Both the position numbers and the translations under genes were made by a program. Below are positions 27,358-35,469 of a stretch of 64,000 nucleotides of DNA, piece by piece. The DNA is from an uncultured Clostridia bacterium. Its GTDB lineage: Bacteria > Bacillota > Clostridia > Christensenellales > Borkfalkiaceae. The notes below the pieces were generated by a model. It made no database searches. It was not told where the DNA came from and saw only the letters and a program-made list of their open reading frames with translations. How positions within the stretch are numbered: position 1 is the first letter of the stretch; every line of letters begins with the position of its first letter. Where the stretch lies: contig CAKQMB010000005.1 of the NCBI GenBank assembly GCA_934254825.1, forward strand, positions 62,001-126,000, in the 5' to 3' direction.

Positions 27358-27389
27358 CGGCGTTCGGCAAGTTTCCTTGCCGAACGCCG
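27358..27389 (-). terminator. Terminator of tyrS
   Basis: CGGCGTTCGGCAAG, TTTC, CTTGCCGAACGCCG is a perfect 14-bp stem. On the minus strand it is followed by TTTTGTTTTT. Confidence 0.85.
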
Positions 27390-27443
27390 CTTTATCGAAA
27401 TAAATAAAATATGAAAAATCGGTATTTCGAAATTTATTTTCGA

Positions 27444-28649
27444 TTATAAAATTACGTTTATATGAACTTTTTTGCCCTTGTGGAGAACAAAGCTTCCTTT
27501 TGCTTTGATTTCGGGGGAGAGCGTAAGGTCGTTTACGGTGAGTTTAACGTCGTCAACGGAAACGCCGCCGCCTTCGATAAGTCTTCTCGCTTCGCCTTTG
27601 GATTTCGCAACGCCCGCGCCGACCATTATGTCGAGAATATTATCCGCGCCGCCTGCATTGTAAGAGGGCATATCTTCCGCATTGCCGCCGAATGCCGCTT
27701 TCGCCTGTTTTCTTGCCTGTTCGGCTTTTTCTTCGCCGTGAACGAGCTTTGTTACTTCGTAAGCAAGTCTTTCTTTCGCCGCGTTCATTCTCTCGTCGTT
27801 ATATTTGGTGAGTTCGGCGATTTCGTCCATATCCATAAAGGTTAAAAGACGCATACACTCCGCGACTTTGCAGTCTTCCACGTTTCTGAAATACTGATAG
27901 AAATCGTAAACGGGGCATTTGTTTTCGTCGAGCCAGAGCGCGCCTTTCTGGGTTTTGCCCATTTTTTTGCCTTCGCTGTTCAGAAGAAGAGTGCAGGTTA
28001 AGCAGTAAGCGTCCTTCTGTTCCTTTCTGCGGATAAGGTCCACGCCCGCGAGCATATTCGACCACTGATCGTCGCCGCCCACTTCGAGCGAGCAACCGTA
28101 TTCCCGATTAAGATGCAAAAAGTCGTAACCCTGCATTAACATATAGTTAAATTCGAAGAAGGTGAGACCTTTTTCCATTCTCTGTTTGAAGCATTCCGCC
28201 GTAAGCATTTTGTTTACGGAGAAGTAAACGCCGATATCGCGGAGGAATTCTATATAATTAAGGTCTAAAAGCCAGTCCGCGTTGTTGGCGATTATCGCGC
28301 CGTTTTCGCCGTCGAAGTTAATAAAACGCGACATTTGCTTTTTGAAACAGTCGATATTATGATCGATAGTTTCTCTCGTCATCATCTGACGCATATCCGA
28401 TCTTCCCGAGGGGTCGCCTATCATACCCGTACCGCCGCCGAAAAGCGCGATGGGGCGGTGACCGTATCTCTGCATCCACGCCATTGCCATAATGGGAATA
28501 TAATGTCCGATATGGAGGCTGTCTGCCGTCGGGTCGAAACCGACGTAAAATGTAACGCTTTCGGTTTCGAGTTTCTTTCTCAGGTCTTCGCCGTAAACGG
28601 TTTGTTTTATAAATCCGCGTTCTTCGAGAACGTCCATTACGTTTTTCAT
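27444..28649 (-). CDS. tyrS: Tyrosyl-tRNA synthetase (401 aa)
   Basis: This class I synthetase charges tRNA-Tyr. The HIGH motif is exact (residues 46-49 in SLHIGHY), the tyrosine pocket contains GGDDQWSNM, and the KMSKS loop is the KMGKT variant in EGKKMGKTQKG. A C-terminal S4 RNA-binding domain is present (SKGEARRLIEGGGVSVDD). Length and layout are those of bacterial TyrS. It has its own promoter and a two-hairpin repeat in its leader. I see no T-box leader: the conserved T-box sequence is absent. Confidence 0.96.
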   Translation of the reverse strand: MKNVMDVLEERGFIKQTVYGEDLRKKLETESVTFYVGFDPTADSLHIGHYIPIMAMAWMQRYGHRPIALFGGGTGMIGDPSGRSDMRQMMTRETIDHNIDCFKKQMSRFINFDGENGAIIANNADWLLDLNYIEFLRDIGVYFSVNKMLTAECFKQRMEKGLTFFEFNYMLMQGYDFLHLNREYGCSLEVGGDDQWSNMLAGVDLIRRKEQKDAYCLTCTLLLNSEGKKMGKTQKGALWLDENKCPVYDFYQYFRNVEDCKVAECMRLLTFMDMDEIAELTKYNDERMNAAKERLAYEVTKLVHGEEKAEQARKQAKAAFGGNAEDMPSYNAGGADNILDIMVGAGVAKSKGEARRLIEGGGVSVDDVKLTVNDLTLSPEIKAKGSFVLHKGKKVHINVIL

Positions 28650-28693
28650 TGAATTGTACCTCTTAAAGCAAAATGATTTTTGTCGTTATTTTA

Positions 28694-28784
28694 TTTTTTT
28701 CGGGCGAATAAGCTCTCCCGCGCGATTTTTCGGGCGAACGGCGTCCGCCCTTACGAAATTTTTGCAATGCGCAATATTCGCCCG
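28694..28784. repeat. Two-hairpin GGGCG intergenic element, copy 1
   Basis: A T run, then CGGGCGAATA (28701-28710), a second T run, then hairpin GGGCGAACGGCGTCCGCCC (28732-28750) with TTACGAAATTTTTGCA after it. TATTCGCCCG (28775-28784) is the exact complement of 28701-28710, so the whole block can also close as one hairpin. A related block is at 59979-60055 and a single-hairpin version at 57264-57296. It lies in the tyrS leader within the 317-bp divergent gap 28650-28966. Confidence 0.6.
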
Positions 28785-28809
28785 GACAATTTTCGATCCG
28801 TCTTTTTCT

Positions 28810-28838
28810 ATTCTAACATTAAAACATTATAAAAGCAA
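28810..28838 (-). promoter_or_regulatory. Sigma-A type promoter of tyrS
   Basis: On the minus strand TTGCTT (28838-28833), 17 bp, TAGAAT (28815-28810). Confidence 0.65.
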
Positions 28839-28871
28839 GCAAAAAAACTTAAAATAACGGTTAAATAATAA

Positions 28872-28900
28872 TTGAAAAAATTTTCGGGATATGCTATAAT
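28872..28900 (+). promoter_or_regulatory. Sigma-A type promoter of the scaffold/GGGtGRT pair
   Basis: TTGAAA (28872-28877), 17 bp, perfect TATAAT (28895-28900), with a TG-like ATGC extension. It leads to a leader of about 60 nt. Confidence 0.75.
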
Positions 28901-28966
28901 TTAACGGAAGACGAGCCGAACGGGGTTCGGCGCTGTTTATGCGAAAAAAAATTTGGAGGAATATTT

Positions 28967-29659
28967 ATGCAATATTCAAACGAAGTAAAGGATATGGTCT
29001 GCGTAGCGAAAGGTCCCAAGCACGGACCCGCGCCTATCCCCGAAGAGGGGCTTTGGGTTGAAGCTAAGCAGATAACCGACATCAGCGGATTTACTCACGG
29101 CGTCGGTTGGTGCGCTCCTCAGCAGGGAGCCTGCAAGCTTTCGCTCAACGTTAAAAAAGGCGTTATCGAAGAAGCTTTGATTGAGACCATCGGCTGCTCG
29201 GGTATGACTCACTCCGCGGCAATGGCTTCCGAGATACTTCCCGGAAAAACCATTCTCGAAGCTCTTAATACCGACCTTGTCTGCGACGCTATCAACACCG
29301 CTATGAGAGAGCTTTTCTTACAGATAGTTTACGGACGTACTCAGTCGGCTTACTCCGACGACGGACTCGTTATCGGCGCGGGACTCGAAGACCTCGGAAA
29401 GGGACTTCGTTCGCAGGTCGGAACTATGTACGGAACAAAGGAAAAGGGTACGAGATATCTTGAAATGGCAGAGGGCTACGTTACGAGAATGGCTCTCGAC
29501 GAAGATATGCAGGTTATCGGTTACGAGTTCGTTTCGCTCGGCAAAATGACCGATTTCATCAAAAAAGGTCTCACTCCCAACGAAGCGTACGAGAAAGCCA
29601 AGGGTCACTACGGCAGATTCGAGAACGCTTACAAATATATCGATCCGAGAAAGGAATAA
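28967..29659 (+). CDS. Iron-sulfur cluster assembly scaffold-like (IscU/NifU-related) protein (230 aa)
   Basis: The central part resembles the IscU/NifU scaffold fold: GACKLSLNVKKGVIEEALIETIGCSGMTHSAAMASEIL has the strand-strand-Cys-helix order of that family (GCSG corresponds to the GCxxs/xxAS region). Cysteines occur near WCAPQQGACK, in the GCSG motif and in LVCDAI. It is longer than classical IscU (about 130 aa). It starts at ATG 28967 after TTGGAGGA, and lies 12 bp before the GGGtGRT gene. This same pairing is known in anaerobic Firmicutes, where the second protein is named only by its motif. Codon use (many CTT, GTT, GCT) suggests high expression. Biological role is not established. Confidence 0.75.
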   Translation: MQYSNEVKDMVCVAKGPKHGPAPIPEEGLWVEAKQITDISGFTHGVGWCAPQQGACKLSLNVKKGVIEEALIETIGCSGMTHSAAMASEILPGKTILEALNTDLVCDAINTAMRELFLQIVYGRTQSAYSDDGLVIGAGLEDLGKGLRSQVGTMYGTKEKGTRYLEMAEGYVTRMALDEDMQVIGYEFVSLGKMTDFIKKGLTPNEAYEKAKGHYGRFENAYKYIDPRKE

Positions 29660-29671
29660 GGAGAAGAAGAA

Positions 29672-30673
29672 ATGGCTTTATTTGAAGGATATGAAAGAAG
29701 AATTGACAAAATCAATGCTACTTTGAAAGAATACGGCATTTCTTCGGTTGAAGAATGCAAGGAAATCTGTCTTGCAAAAGGGGTTGATTGCGACGATATC
29801 GTAAGAAGCACTCAGCCTATTTGCTTCGAAAACGCCGTCTGGGCTTACACCGTCGGCGCGGCTATCGCTATAAAGAGCGGAGCTAAAAAAGCTGCGGACG
29901 CAGCCGCCAAAATCGGTATCGGTCTTCAATCGTTCTGTATTCCCGGCTCCGTTGCGGATAACAGAAAGGTCGGTTTAGGTCACGGAAACCTCGGCGCGAT
30001 GCTCCTTTCGGACGACACCGATTGCTTCTGCTTCTTAGCAGGTCACGAATCTTTCGCGGCGGCGGAAGGCGCGATCAAAATCGCTCTTAACGCCAACACC
30101 GTAAGAACCAAACCTTTGAGAGTTATTCTTAACGGTCTCGGAAAAGACGCGGCTATGATCATTTCGAGAATCAACGGCTTCACTTACGTCGAAACCACGT
30201 TCGATCCTTACACCGAAAAGGTAACCGTAGTTTACGAGAAACCTTATTCGGACGGACCGAGAGCAAAAGTTAAATGCTACGGCGCGGATAACGTTCCCGA
30301 AGGCGTTGCTATAATGAAGCTCGAAAACGTTATGGTTTCCATCACTGGTAACTCCACGAATCCCACGAGATTCCAGCACCCCGTTGCAGGCACTTACAAA
30401 AAGTGGTGCGTTGAAAACGGCAAAAAATATTTCTCCGTTGCATCGGGCGGCGGCACGGGCAGAACGCTTCACCCCGACAATATGGCGGCAGGTCCTTCCT
30501 CTTACGGTATGACCGACACTATGGGAAGAATGCACTCCGACGCTCAGTTCGCAGGTTCTTCTTCCGTTCCCGCGCATGTAGAAATGATGGGTCTTATCGG
30601 TATGGGTAACAACCCGATGGTAGGAGCTACCGTTGCGGTTGCGGTTGCAGTCGAAAAGGCGATGAACAAATAA
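29672..30673 (+). CDS. GGGtGRT protein, conserved anaerobe protein of unknown function (333 aa)
   Basis: The motif that names the family, GGGTGRT, is at residues 259-265. Other strongly patterned segments are HGNLGAMLLSDDTDCFCFLAGHESFAAAEGAI (about 104-135) and NGLGKDAAMIISRINGF. Several Cys (28-51 region, 88, 118, 120, 202, 246) could bind an Fe-S cluster, but no standard motif is seen. There is no signal peptide or membrane segment. The gene follows AAGGAGAAG and is co-transcribed with the scaffold-like gene, ending at two successive terminators. No catalytic activity is known to me; a role in Fe-S or redox metabolism is an inference from the partner only. Confidence 0.85.
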   Translation: MALFEGYERRIDKINATLKEYGISSVEECKEICLAKGVDCDDIVRSTQPICFENAVWAYTVGAAIAIKSGAKKAADAAAKIGIGLQSFCIPGSVADNRKVGLGHGNLGAMLLSDDTDCFCFLAGHESFAAAEGAIKIALNANTVRTKPLRVILNGLGKDAAMIISRINGFTYVETTFDPYTEKVTVVYEKPYSDGPRAKVKCYGADNVPEGVAIMKLENVMVSITGNSTNPTRFQHPVAGTYKKWCVENGKKYFSVASGGGTGRTLHPDNMAAGPSSYGMTDTMGRMHSDAQFAGSSSVPAHVEMMGLIGMGNNPMVGATVAVAVAVEKAMNK

Positions 30674-30699
30674 TTTAATCGATTTATCCGATTATTATA

Positions 30700-30782
30700 C
30701 GCGGGGTTCGGAAAAATTTCCGAACCCCGCGTTTATTTTAAACTTTTTATGCGCCGCGTTTTTTTTAAACGCGGCGCATAAT
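30700..30782 (+). terminator. Two successive terminator hairpins after the GGGtGRT gene
   Basis: First: CGCGGGGTTCGGAAA / TTTCCGAACCCCGCG (30700-30731) followed by TTTATTTTA. Second: TTATGCGCCGCGTTT / AAACGCGGCGCATAA (30748-30781). Double termination fits a highly transcribed unit. Confidence 0.85.
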
Positions 30783-30814
30783 TTACCCCGAAAAAATAAA
30801 TCGTTATAAATTTC

Positions 30815-30843
30815 TTGCAAAAAAAATAAAAATATTATATAAT
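30815..30843 (+). promoter_or_regulatory. Sigma-A type promoter of the membrane protein gene
   Basis: TTGCAA (30815-30820), 17 bp, TATAAT (30838-30843). Confidence 0.75.
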
Positions 30844-30935
30844 CGGTTATATAGGGTTATAACGAGCCGTTTATAACGAAAGCCGAAAAAATTTTCGGGT
30901 ATCGATAAGAAACAAAGCGGCGGAGGAGAGAAGTT

Positions 30936-31889
30936 TTGCGGGTAATCAACGCGTTTAAAATAGCCATAGGAAATTTCGGGCTTGTATTTAAAAATATTCT
31001 TTATAAAATCATTATTTTTGCGGTTTTCGCAACGGCTGTGTGGTTTACGCTCAACATAAGCTTAACTCCGTTTATCGAGCAACTTAAACCCGTTTTGCAG
31101 GATATCGCGGAAATCATAAAAGCTCTTTTAAAAGGGCAGAGCGGAGTTTCGGCAACAAATTCTTCCAACCTCACCGCTCATTTCAACGAGTTTCTTTCTT
31201 ACATTTCGGCTAACGTCGGAAGCATTGTCGCAGCCGCGCTTATTTGCGTTCTGATCGTTTATCTTTACAGATTTTTCGCAGGTATAAGCGACTGTACTTT
31301 AATGATTCTGGTCGACGGACATATGTCGAGTTTATCGCACAGAGGATACCTCGGAGTTATGTTCGAAAATTTGAAGAAAATCGTTGTTTATCAACTTATA
31401 GACGCGGTTCTTGCTATCGTTTACTATGCTTTGGTCTTTGCCGTCGAGTATCTTTTATTCAGATTTTTAACGCCTTATTTAACGGTTGTCGTGGTATTTG
31501 TGGGCGTGTGTATTCTGGCGTTTTCGATAGGCGTTTATTCGTCCTGTTTAAGTCAGGTAATGGCGAATATGATCGTCGGAGGGCTTGGCGTAAAGCAGGC
31601 GTTTATCAAAGGGCTTAACCCCGGGAAAAAATATTTTTGGAGAATGTTCTCCGCGTATTTATCGGTAAATCTCATATATGTATATCTGTTTATATCGATG
31701 GGCGTGTTCACGCTCGGCGCGGGTTCCGTTCTTATCGCGGCGTTTTTCACGCTTATGATAGTGTGTATGCGCCTGGTGGATTATTACACGATAAACGTCA
31801 AGAAATACTTCATCGATTACGACAACATAATCGTTCCGAAAGAGCTTCGCGAAAACGATGAACAGCTTTTGAACGACGTCGAAATATAA
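30936..31889 (+). CDS. Multi-pass membrane protein of unknown function (317 aa)
   Basis: The start is TTG at 30936, with GGAGGAG (30922-30928) at correct spacing. I see about six hydrophobic segments: roughly residues 18-45, 95-120, 145-170, 175-200, 205-225 and 255-290. A soluble loop of about 45 residues follows the first segment, and the C-terminal tail is charged (KKYFIDYDNIIVPKELRENDEQ). No transporter signature is recognised. It is monocistronic, with its own promoter and a terminator shared with the convergent phosphatase gene, so context gives no clear role. Confidence 0.75.
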   Translation: MRVINAFKIAIGNFGLVFKNILYKIIIFAVFATAVWFTLNISLTPFIEQLKPVLQDIAEIIKALLKGQSGVSATNSSNLTAHFNEFLSYISANVGSIVAAALICVLIVYLYRFFAGISDCTLMILVDGHMSSLSHRGYLGVMFENLKKIVVYQLIDAVLAIVYYALVFAVEYLLFRFLTPYLTVVVVFVGVCILAFSIGVYSSCLSQVMANMIVGGLGVKQAFIKGLNPGKKYFWRMFSAYLSVNLIYVYLFISMGVFTLGAGSVLIAAFFTLMIVCMRLVDYYTINVKKYFIDYDNIIVPKELRENDEQLLNDVEI

Positions 31890-31912
31890 TGTTTAAAATT
31901 CAAAACCGATCA

Positions 31913-31940
31913 AAAAAAGCGTCCCTCGGGACGCTTTTTT
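31913..31940. terminator. Bidirectional terminator between convergent genes
   Basis: AAAAAAGCGTCCC, TC, GGGACGCTTTTTT is symmetrical and serves both the membrane protein gene and the phosphatase operon. Confidence 0.9.
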
Positions 31941-31953
31941 ATATGAAATCCGA

Positions 31954-33126
31954 TTAAAAATAACTAACTTTTATTCTTTTGCCCATTTGTTTAAGGCATT
32001 TCGAAAGTTCTTCCACAAGGTTCATTTTTATGTTGAAGTTTATCGGAAGATCGGGGTTCTGGTGCGCGGGATTGACGGCTCTGCCTACGAAAAAGTTTAT
32101 ATCGGTCGCTTCTTCGAATAAAAGTCTGCATATAAGCGACGCACCGTCCTGTCCGAAACTCCATTTTTCGTAAAGTTTGTTTTCGTTCAGACAATCTTTC
32201 GCGTATTCCACGACTTTATTTACGGTTATAACGCCTTCCGTAACCAGATCCACGCCTTCAATTTCCGCAATCGGCGGAACGTCGCTTCGGACGAAATTCA
32301 AAGTCGGTTTAACGGTTTTCCCGAGATATTTCGCGGCGATAGACGAGGTAGTTCCTCCGCAAACGATATGTTTTCCTTCTTTGGAGAAGAATAAAGACAT
32401 CATTCGGTTTGCGTCGTCGGGGTTGGACGGCGGACCGAACAAAAGGTTCATGGGTTCGCGTCTTCTGACCTTTAAAACAACAGCCGTCGTGTCGTCGCCG
32501 GGTTTGTTTCCGTAAAGACGATTGCATTCGTCGACGAGGATCGTCGAAAGCGTTTTTGCCGTGTAACCGACGTAAACGTTGGGGAGAAGGAAATTGATTA
32601 TCTCGTCTCTTTTCCAACCGAAATTGAACTGAGTTCCGAGTCCCGCATGCGGGCAACCGTCGCTCATCAGAATAAACACGTCGTTGTCTTTCAGCGGGAT
32701 AATCGACTTATAGATGCGTTTTCCGCCGATGTTCATCTCCGTTCTGTGGTAGAGATAATTGGCTCCGTCTCTTAAAACGATGACCTGCGGATTGTCGAAT
32801 TCCATAATTTCCGCGGTCTCGTTGTTGACGATATGGACTATCGTGAAAGTGGAGTAGGCAACCCCTCTCACCGAGCAGATGGGAAGAGTTGCGGCGATCG
32901 TAGAAACGCAGTCTTCGAGGGAAAGTCCTTCCGCCATCATCGTAGAAATGATTTTGGAGGTGAGCGTCGAAAGTATGCTTGCTTTAACGCCGCTCCCCAG
33001 TCCGTCCGCCAGAACCACGACCTGCGAATTTTCGCCTTGTTCCACAACGTCGACATGGTCGCCGCAAAGTTGTTCGCCGACGTGGTTTATGCTTTTGTAG
33101 CCGATATCCACGCAAAGATCATTCAT
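31954..33126 (-). CDS. PP2C/SpoIIE-type protein phosphatase of the hydrogenase-linked kind (390 aa)
   Basis: Residues 1-220 are a PP2C-like Ser/Thr phosphatase domain with metal-binding aspartates in VVVLADGLGSG (Asp41), FILMSDGCPHAG (Asp156) and GDDTTAVVL (Asp211-212). The last ~165 residues are an extra conserved domain (FGPPSNPDDANRMM, IVCGGTTSSIAAKYLG) that I associate with phosphatases beside sensory hydrogenases. Despite the SpoIIE-like catalytic domain there are no membrane segments, so it is not the sporulation phosphatase. Its start overlaps the end of the hydrogenase gene by 8 bp, a sign of coupled synthesis. I infer that the hydrogenase senses and the phosphatase is the output. The dispersed 12-mer at 32701-32712 lies inside this gene (YKSII). 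Confidence 0.88.
   Translation of the reverse strand: MNDLCVDIGYKSINHVGEQLCGDHVDVVEQGENSQVVVLADGLGSGVKASILSTLTSKIISTMMAEGLSLEDCVSTIAATLPICSVRGVAYSTFTIVHIVNNETAEIMEFDNPQVIVLRDGANYLYHRTEMNIGGKRIYKSIIPLKDNDVFILMSDGCPHAGLGTQFNFGWKRDEIINFLLPNVYVGYTAKTLSTILVDECNRLYGNKPGDDTTAVVLKVRRREPMNLLFGPPSNPDDANRMMSLFFSKEGKHIVCGGTTSSIAAKYLGKTVKPTLNFVRSDVPPIAEIEGVDLVTEGVITVNKVVEYAKDCLNENKLYEKWSFGQDGASLICRLLFEEATDINFFVGRAVNPAHQNPDLPINFNIKMNLVEELSKCLKQMGKRIKVSYF
32701..32712 (+). repeat. Dispersed 12-mer AATCGACTTATA, copy 3 (inside a gene)
   Basis: Context GGGATAATCGACTTATAGAT. The phosphatase gene is on the minus strand, so here the motif is read antisense, unlike copy 1. Confidence 0.6.
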
Positions 33127-34792
33127 CTTCGATAGACTCCTTCAATTTCGTAAGCGCGATTTTTGTTTCCGCCGCGGTTTCGCCGAGGAGAGACGCGATC
33201 TCCTGAACGATACGCATCTGTTTATCGACGACTTTGTCCGCAACTTCGATGGTCTGACGGGAAATACTTTCCTTTTTGTCGCGCTCTGTTTCTTCGTCGG
33301 TTATATCTCTCATAATACATACGAGAAGATGATAGTTTTCGTCGTAAATAACCGACTGTTCGACGTACTTTTTATATTCCGCAAGATAAGTTCTTTCGTT
33401 TCTGACGCTGCGTTTCGTCCTTAAAACTCTCGAAAAGATATCCACGTCGAGAATTCTGATAACGCCTTCGCCCAGAACGTCGCTTGCGGAGCGGATATTC
33501 ATTATTTTTCTTGCCGAAGCGTTGATCTGCTGAACTTCGAGGCTTTCGTTCAGAACGATAAGTCCGTTCGGAGTGTTGTTTACGATGCAGTCCGAAAAGC
33601 TTTCGGCTTTGTCTTTAAGGAAGGGGAGACACATTGAAATTTCGGCTTTTCCCTCGAAGATAGCCGCCGCCTTTTCGCGGCAGGTATCGTATCCGCAGGA
33701 ACCGCAGTTAAGCTCGTCTTCCTTTTTGAATTTACCCATTTTTTTGAGTATTTCTTCGATCTCCTGTTCCGTCGGGGGAACGGTTTTTCTGCCGATAGCC
33801 GTCATGTTTTTGAGAAGAGACACGCTGTCGGGCATATTAACGTCGAAATCCTCTTTGCCGGCGTATCTGGCGACAGCCGCATAGTCTCTCACGGGCAGAC
33901 GGTGATATTTTTCCATAACGGGACCGCCGATGCAGCTTCCTATGCACGACGACATTTCTACAAAGCATTTGTGGAGTTTTCCGCTTTCGATATCTTTTAA
34001 CGCGGCGATGCAGTTTTCCACGCCGTCTATCGCAAGGTAAGTGTATTCGGGTATCTGCTCCATTGTTTTGAGAATTCCGCCAGTCGTCGGGAAAAATCTC
34101 GCACGGCTCTTTTCGATGCCGTCCATATCGCTTTTAAGCTCGATCCTTTCGGCTTTGAGCCATTCGGCGAGTTCTTCGTAAGTTAAAACGGCGTCGACGA
34201 GTCCGTCGTAATAAGTCGCTTCGTCCTTTTTCGCAACGCAAGGTCCGATAAACACGACCTTGGCGTTCGGAACTCTTTCTTTTATATCCCTCGCATGCGC
34301 CTGCATGGGCGACAGAATATTCGCGAGATATTTAAGCGAGTCGGGGAAATATTTCTGAATGAGAAGATTTATCGAATGACAGCACGAAGAAATAACTATA
34401 TCGCGCTTTTCATCGGACAGCATTTTCTCGTATTCCTTTTTGACGATCGTAGCTCCTATCGCCGTTTCTTCGACTTCGGCAAAACCGAGTTTTTTCAAAG
34501 CTTCGCGCATGCCGTTAATGCCGATATTCTCGTAATTCGCGATAAACGACGGCGCGAGAGAAACGTACACGGGATCGCCCGACTGAATAAGCACTTTCGC
34601 GATTTCCGTTTCGCTCTTGATTTCTTTTGCGTTCTGCGGGCATACGACGAAACATTGTCCGCAGAGAATACATTCGTTTCCTATGATATGCGCCTGGTTT
34701 GCCGAAAATCTTATCGATTTAACGGGGCAGTGACGTATACATTTATAACAGTTTTTACAATTCGATTTTTTTAACGTGAGAAAATCCGCCAT
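33119..34792 (-). CDS. Sensory-type [FeFe]-hydrogenase: ferredoxin, H-cluster, 4Fe-4S and PAS domains (557 aa)
   Basis: Order of domains: two [4Fe-4S] ferredoxin motifs (Cys12, 15, 18, 22 and 41, 44, 47, 51); the hydrogenase H-cluster domain (about 70-310); a further four-Cys cluster in NCGSCGYDTC...C (Cys363, 366, 371, 388); a PAS domain (about 400-498); and a coiled C-terminal tail. The H-cluster motifs are altered versions: SSCCHS (137-138) for TSCCP, GPCVAKK (185) for MPCxxKK, and EMSSCIGSCIGG (283, 287). All ligand cysteines remain but neighbouring residues differ, as in the PAS-containing putative sensory groups. It probably senses H2 or redox state rather than making H2. The operon also has two [2Fe-2S] proteins and an overlapping PP2C phosphatase. 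Confidence 0.9.
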   Translation of the reverse strand: MADFLTLKKSNCKNCYKCIRHCPVKSIRFSANQAHIIGNECILCGQCFVVCPQNAKEIKSETEIAKVLIQSGDPVYVSLAPSFIANYENIGINGMREALKKLGFAEVEETAIGATIVKKEYEKMLSDEKRDIVISSCCHSINLLIQKYFPDSLKYLANILSPMQAHARDIKERVPNAKVVFIGPCVAKKDEATYYDGLVDAVLTYEELAEWLKAERIELKSDMDGIEKSRARFFPTTGGILKTMEQIPEYTYLAIDGVENCIAALKDIESGKLHKCFVEMSSCIGSCIGGPVMEKYHRLPVRDYAAVARYAGKEDFDVNMPDSVSLLKNMTAIGRKTVPPTEQEIEEILKKMGKFKKEDELNCGSCGYDTCREKAAAIFEGKAEISMCLPFLKDKAESFSDCIVNNTPNGLIVLNESLEVQQINASARKIMNIRSASDVLGEGVIRILDVDIFSRVLRTKRSVRNERTYLAEYKKYVEQSVIYDENYHLLVCIMRDITDEETERDKKESISRQTIEVADKVVDKQMRIVQEIASLLGETAAETKIALTKLKESIEDE

Positions 34793-34795
34793 TTT

Positions 34796-35059
34796 TTAAC
34801 CCTCTTTTTCTTTTTTGATCTGCGGCATTATTTTGTCGTTCCAAAGCCCCGGGAGATTTTGCGGGTTTATCCCCGTATAAATTTCGTCGTCCACCGAGAC
34901 GGTTACGCCCACGCGATTGCATTTTCCCGCGCAGAAACTTCCGACGAGGAATATATCGTCTTCGAGTCCTTCCTGCGCTATGTATTCTTGAAGAAGTTCG
35001 ACTATCTGCGGCGCTCCTTTAATGTGGCACGAGCTGCCGACGCATACTTTAATTATCAT
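34796..35059 (-). CDS. Small thioredoxin-like [2Fe-2S] protein (87 aa), second of two
   Basis: The protein has the NuoE/HydC-like thioredoxin-fold [2Fe-2S] pattern: CVGSSCHIKG with two Cys near the N-terminus, and FCAGKCNRVGVTVSV with two more. Such proteins carry electrons to or from hydrogenases. It ends 4 bp before the hydrogenase start and follows a paralogue, so it is probably the electron-transfer partner of the sensor. Length is that of the isolated domain. Initiation codon ATG at 35057-35059. Confidence 0.88.
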   Translation of the reverse strand: MIIKVCVGSSCHIKGAPQIVELLQEYIAQEGLEDDIFLVGSFCAGKCNRVGVTVSVDDEIYTGINPQNLPGLWNDKIMPQIKKEKEG

Positions 35060-35094
35060 AATATTTTTTCCTTATTGTTCGGATCGGTTATGTT

Positions 35095-35337
35095 TCAAAC
35101 TCTTCCGAGTATTTCTTTTTCGAAAAATTCGTCCACGTTTTCCGGGCTTACCGAGAAGAAATCCTCGTCCACCGTCACGCAGACTCCTTCCTTACACCTT
35201 CCCATACAGAACGTGCCGCCGAGTTCGACCTTTTCGTTGAGATTGTTTTTCGCGACAAGGTATTGAAGTTCTTCGACGATCTGTCTCGAACCTTTTATGT
35301 GACACGAACTGCCTATACATACGGTAACTTTTATCAT
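35095..35337 (-). CDS. Small thioredoxin-like [2Fe-2S] protein (80 aa), first of two
   Basis: It is a paralogue of the next gene, with CIGSSCHIKGSRQIVEEL and FCMGRCKEGVCVTVDEDFF; four Cys are placed as in NuoE-type [2Fe-2S] domains. It opens the four-gene module (two ferredoxin-like proteins, hydrogenase, phosphatase) on the minus strand. AGGAGAA lies directly before the ATG. Two different small carriers suggest two redox inputs, or a heterodimer; the sequence does not say which. Confidence 0.88.
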   Translation of the reverse strand: MIKVTVCIGSSCHIKGSRQIVEELQYLVAKNNLNEKVELGGTFCMGRCKEGVCVTVDEDFFSVSPENVDEFFEKEILGRV

Positions 35338-35379
35338 TTTTATTCTCCTGTTTCGGATTTGTTCGCTCCCCGGACCGCT

Positions 35380-35469
35380 TGATCGCGTATCGCATAATTA
35401 CGGATCGAGTGATCGCGGATTGCATAATTACGAGTTACTTGATCGCGGGTCGTTTAATCCCGACTTACT
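35380..35469. repeat. Three 30-bp tandem repeats between the APH kinase and the hydrogenase module
   Basis: GATCGCG recurs at exactly 30-bp steps (35381, 35411, 35441), each followed by a variant of xATCGCATAATTACG. The third unit overlaps the kinase stop codon (35465-35467). No promoter for the hydrogenase module could be picked out in this gap. Confidence 0.7.

Noticed and set aside
31954..33126. Sporulation phosphatase SpoIIE
   Set aside because: No membrane segments, and it lies in the hydrogenase operon; only the catalytic domain is shared.
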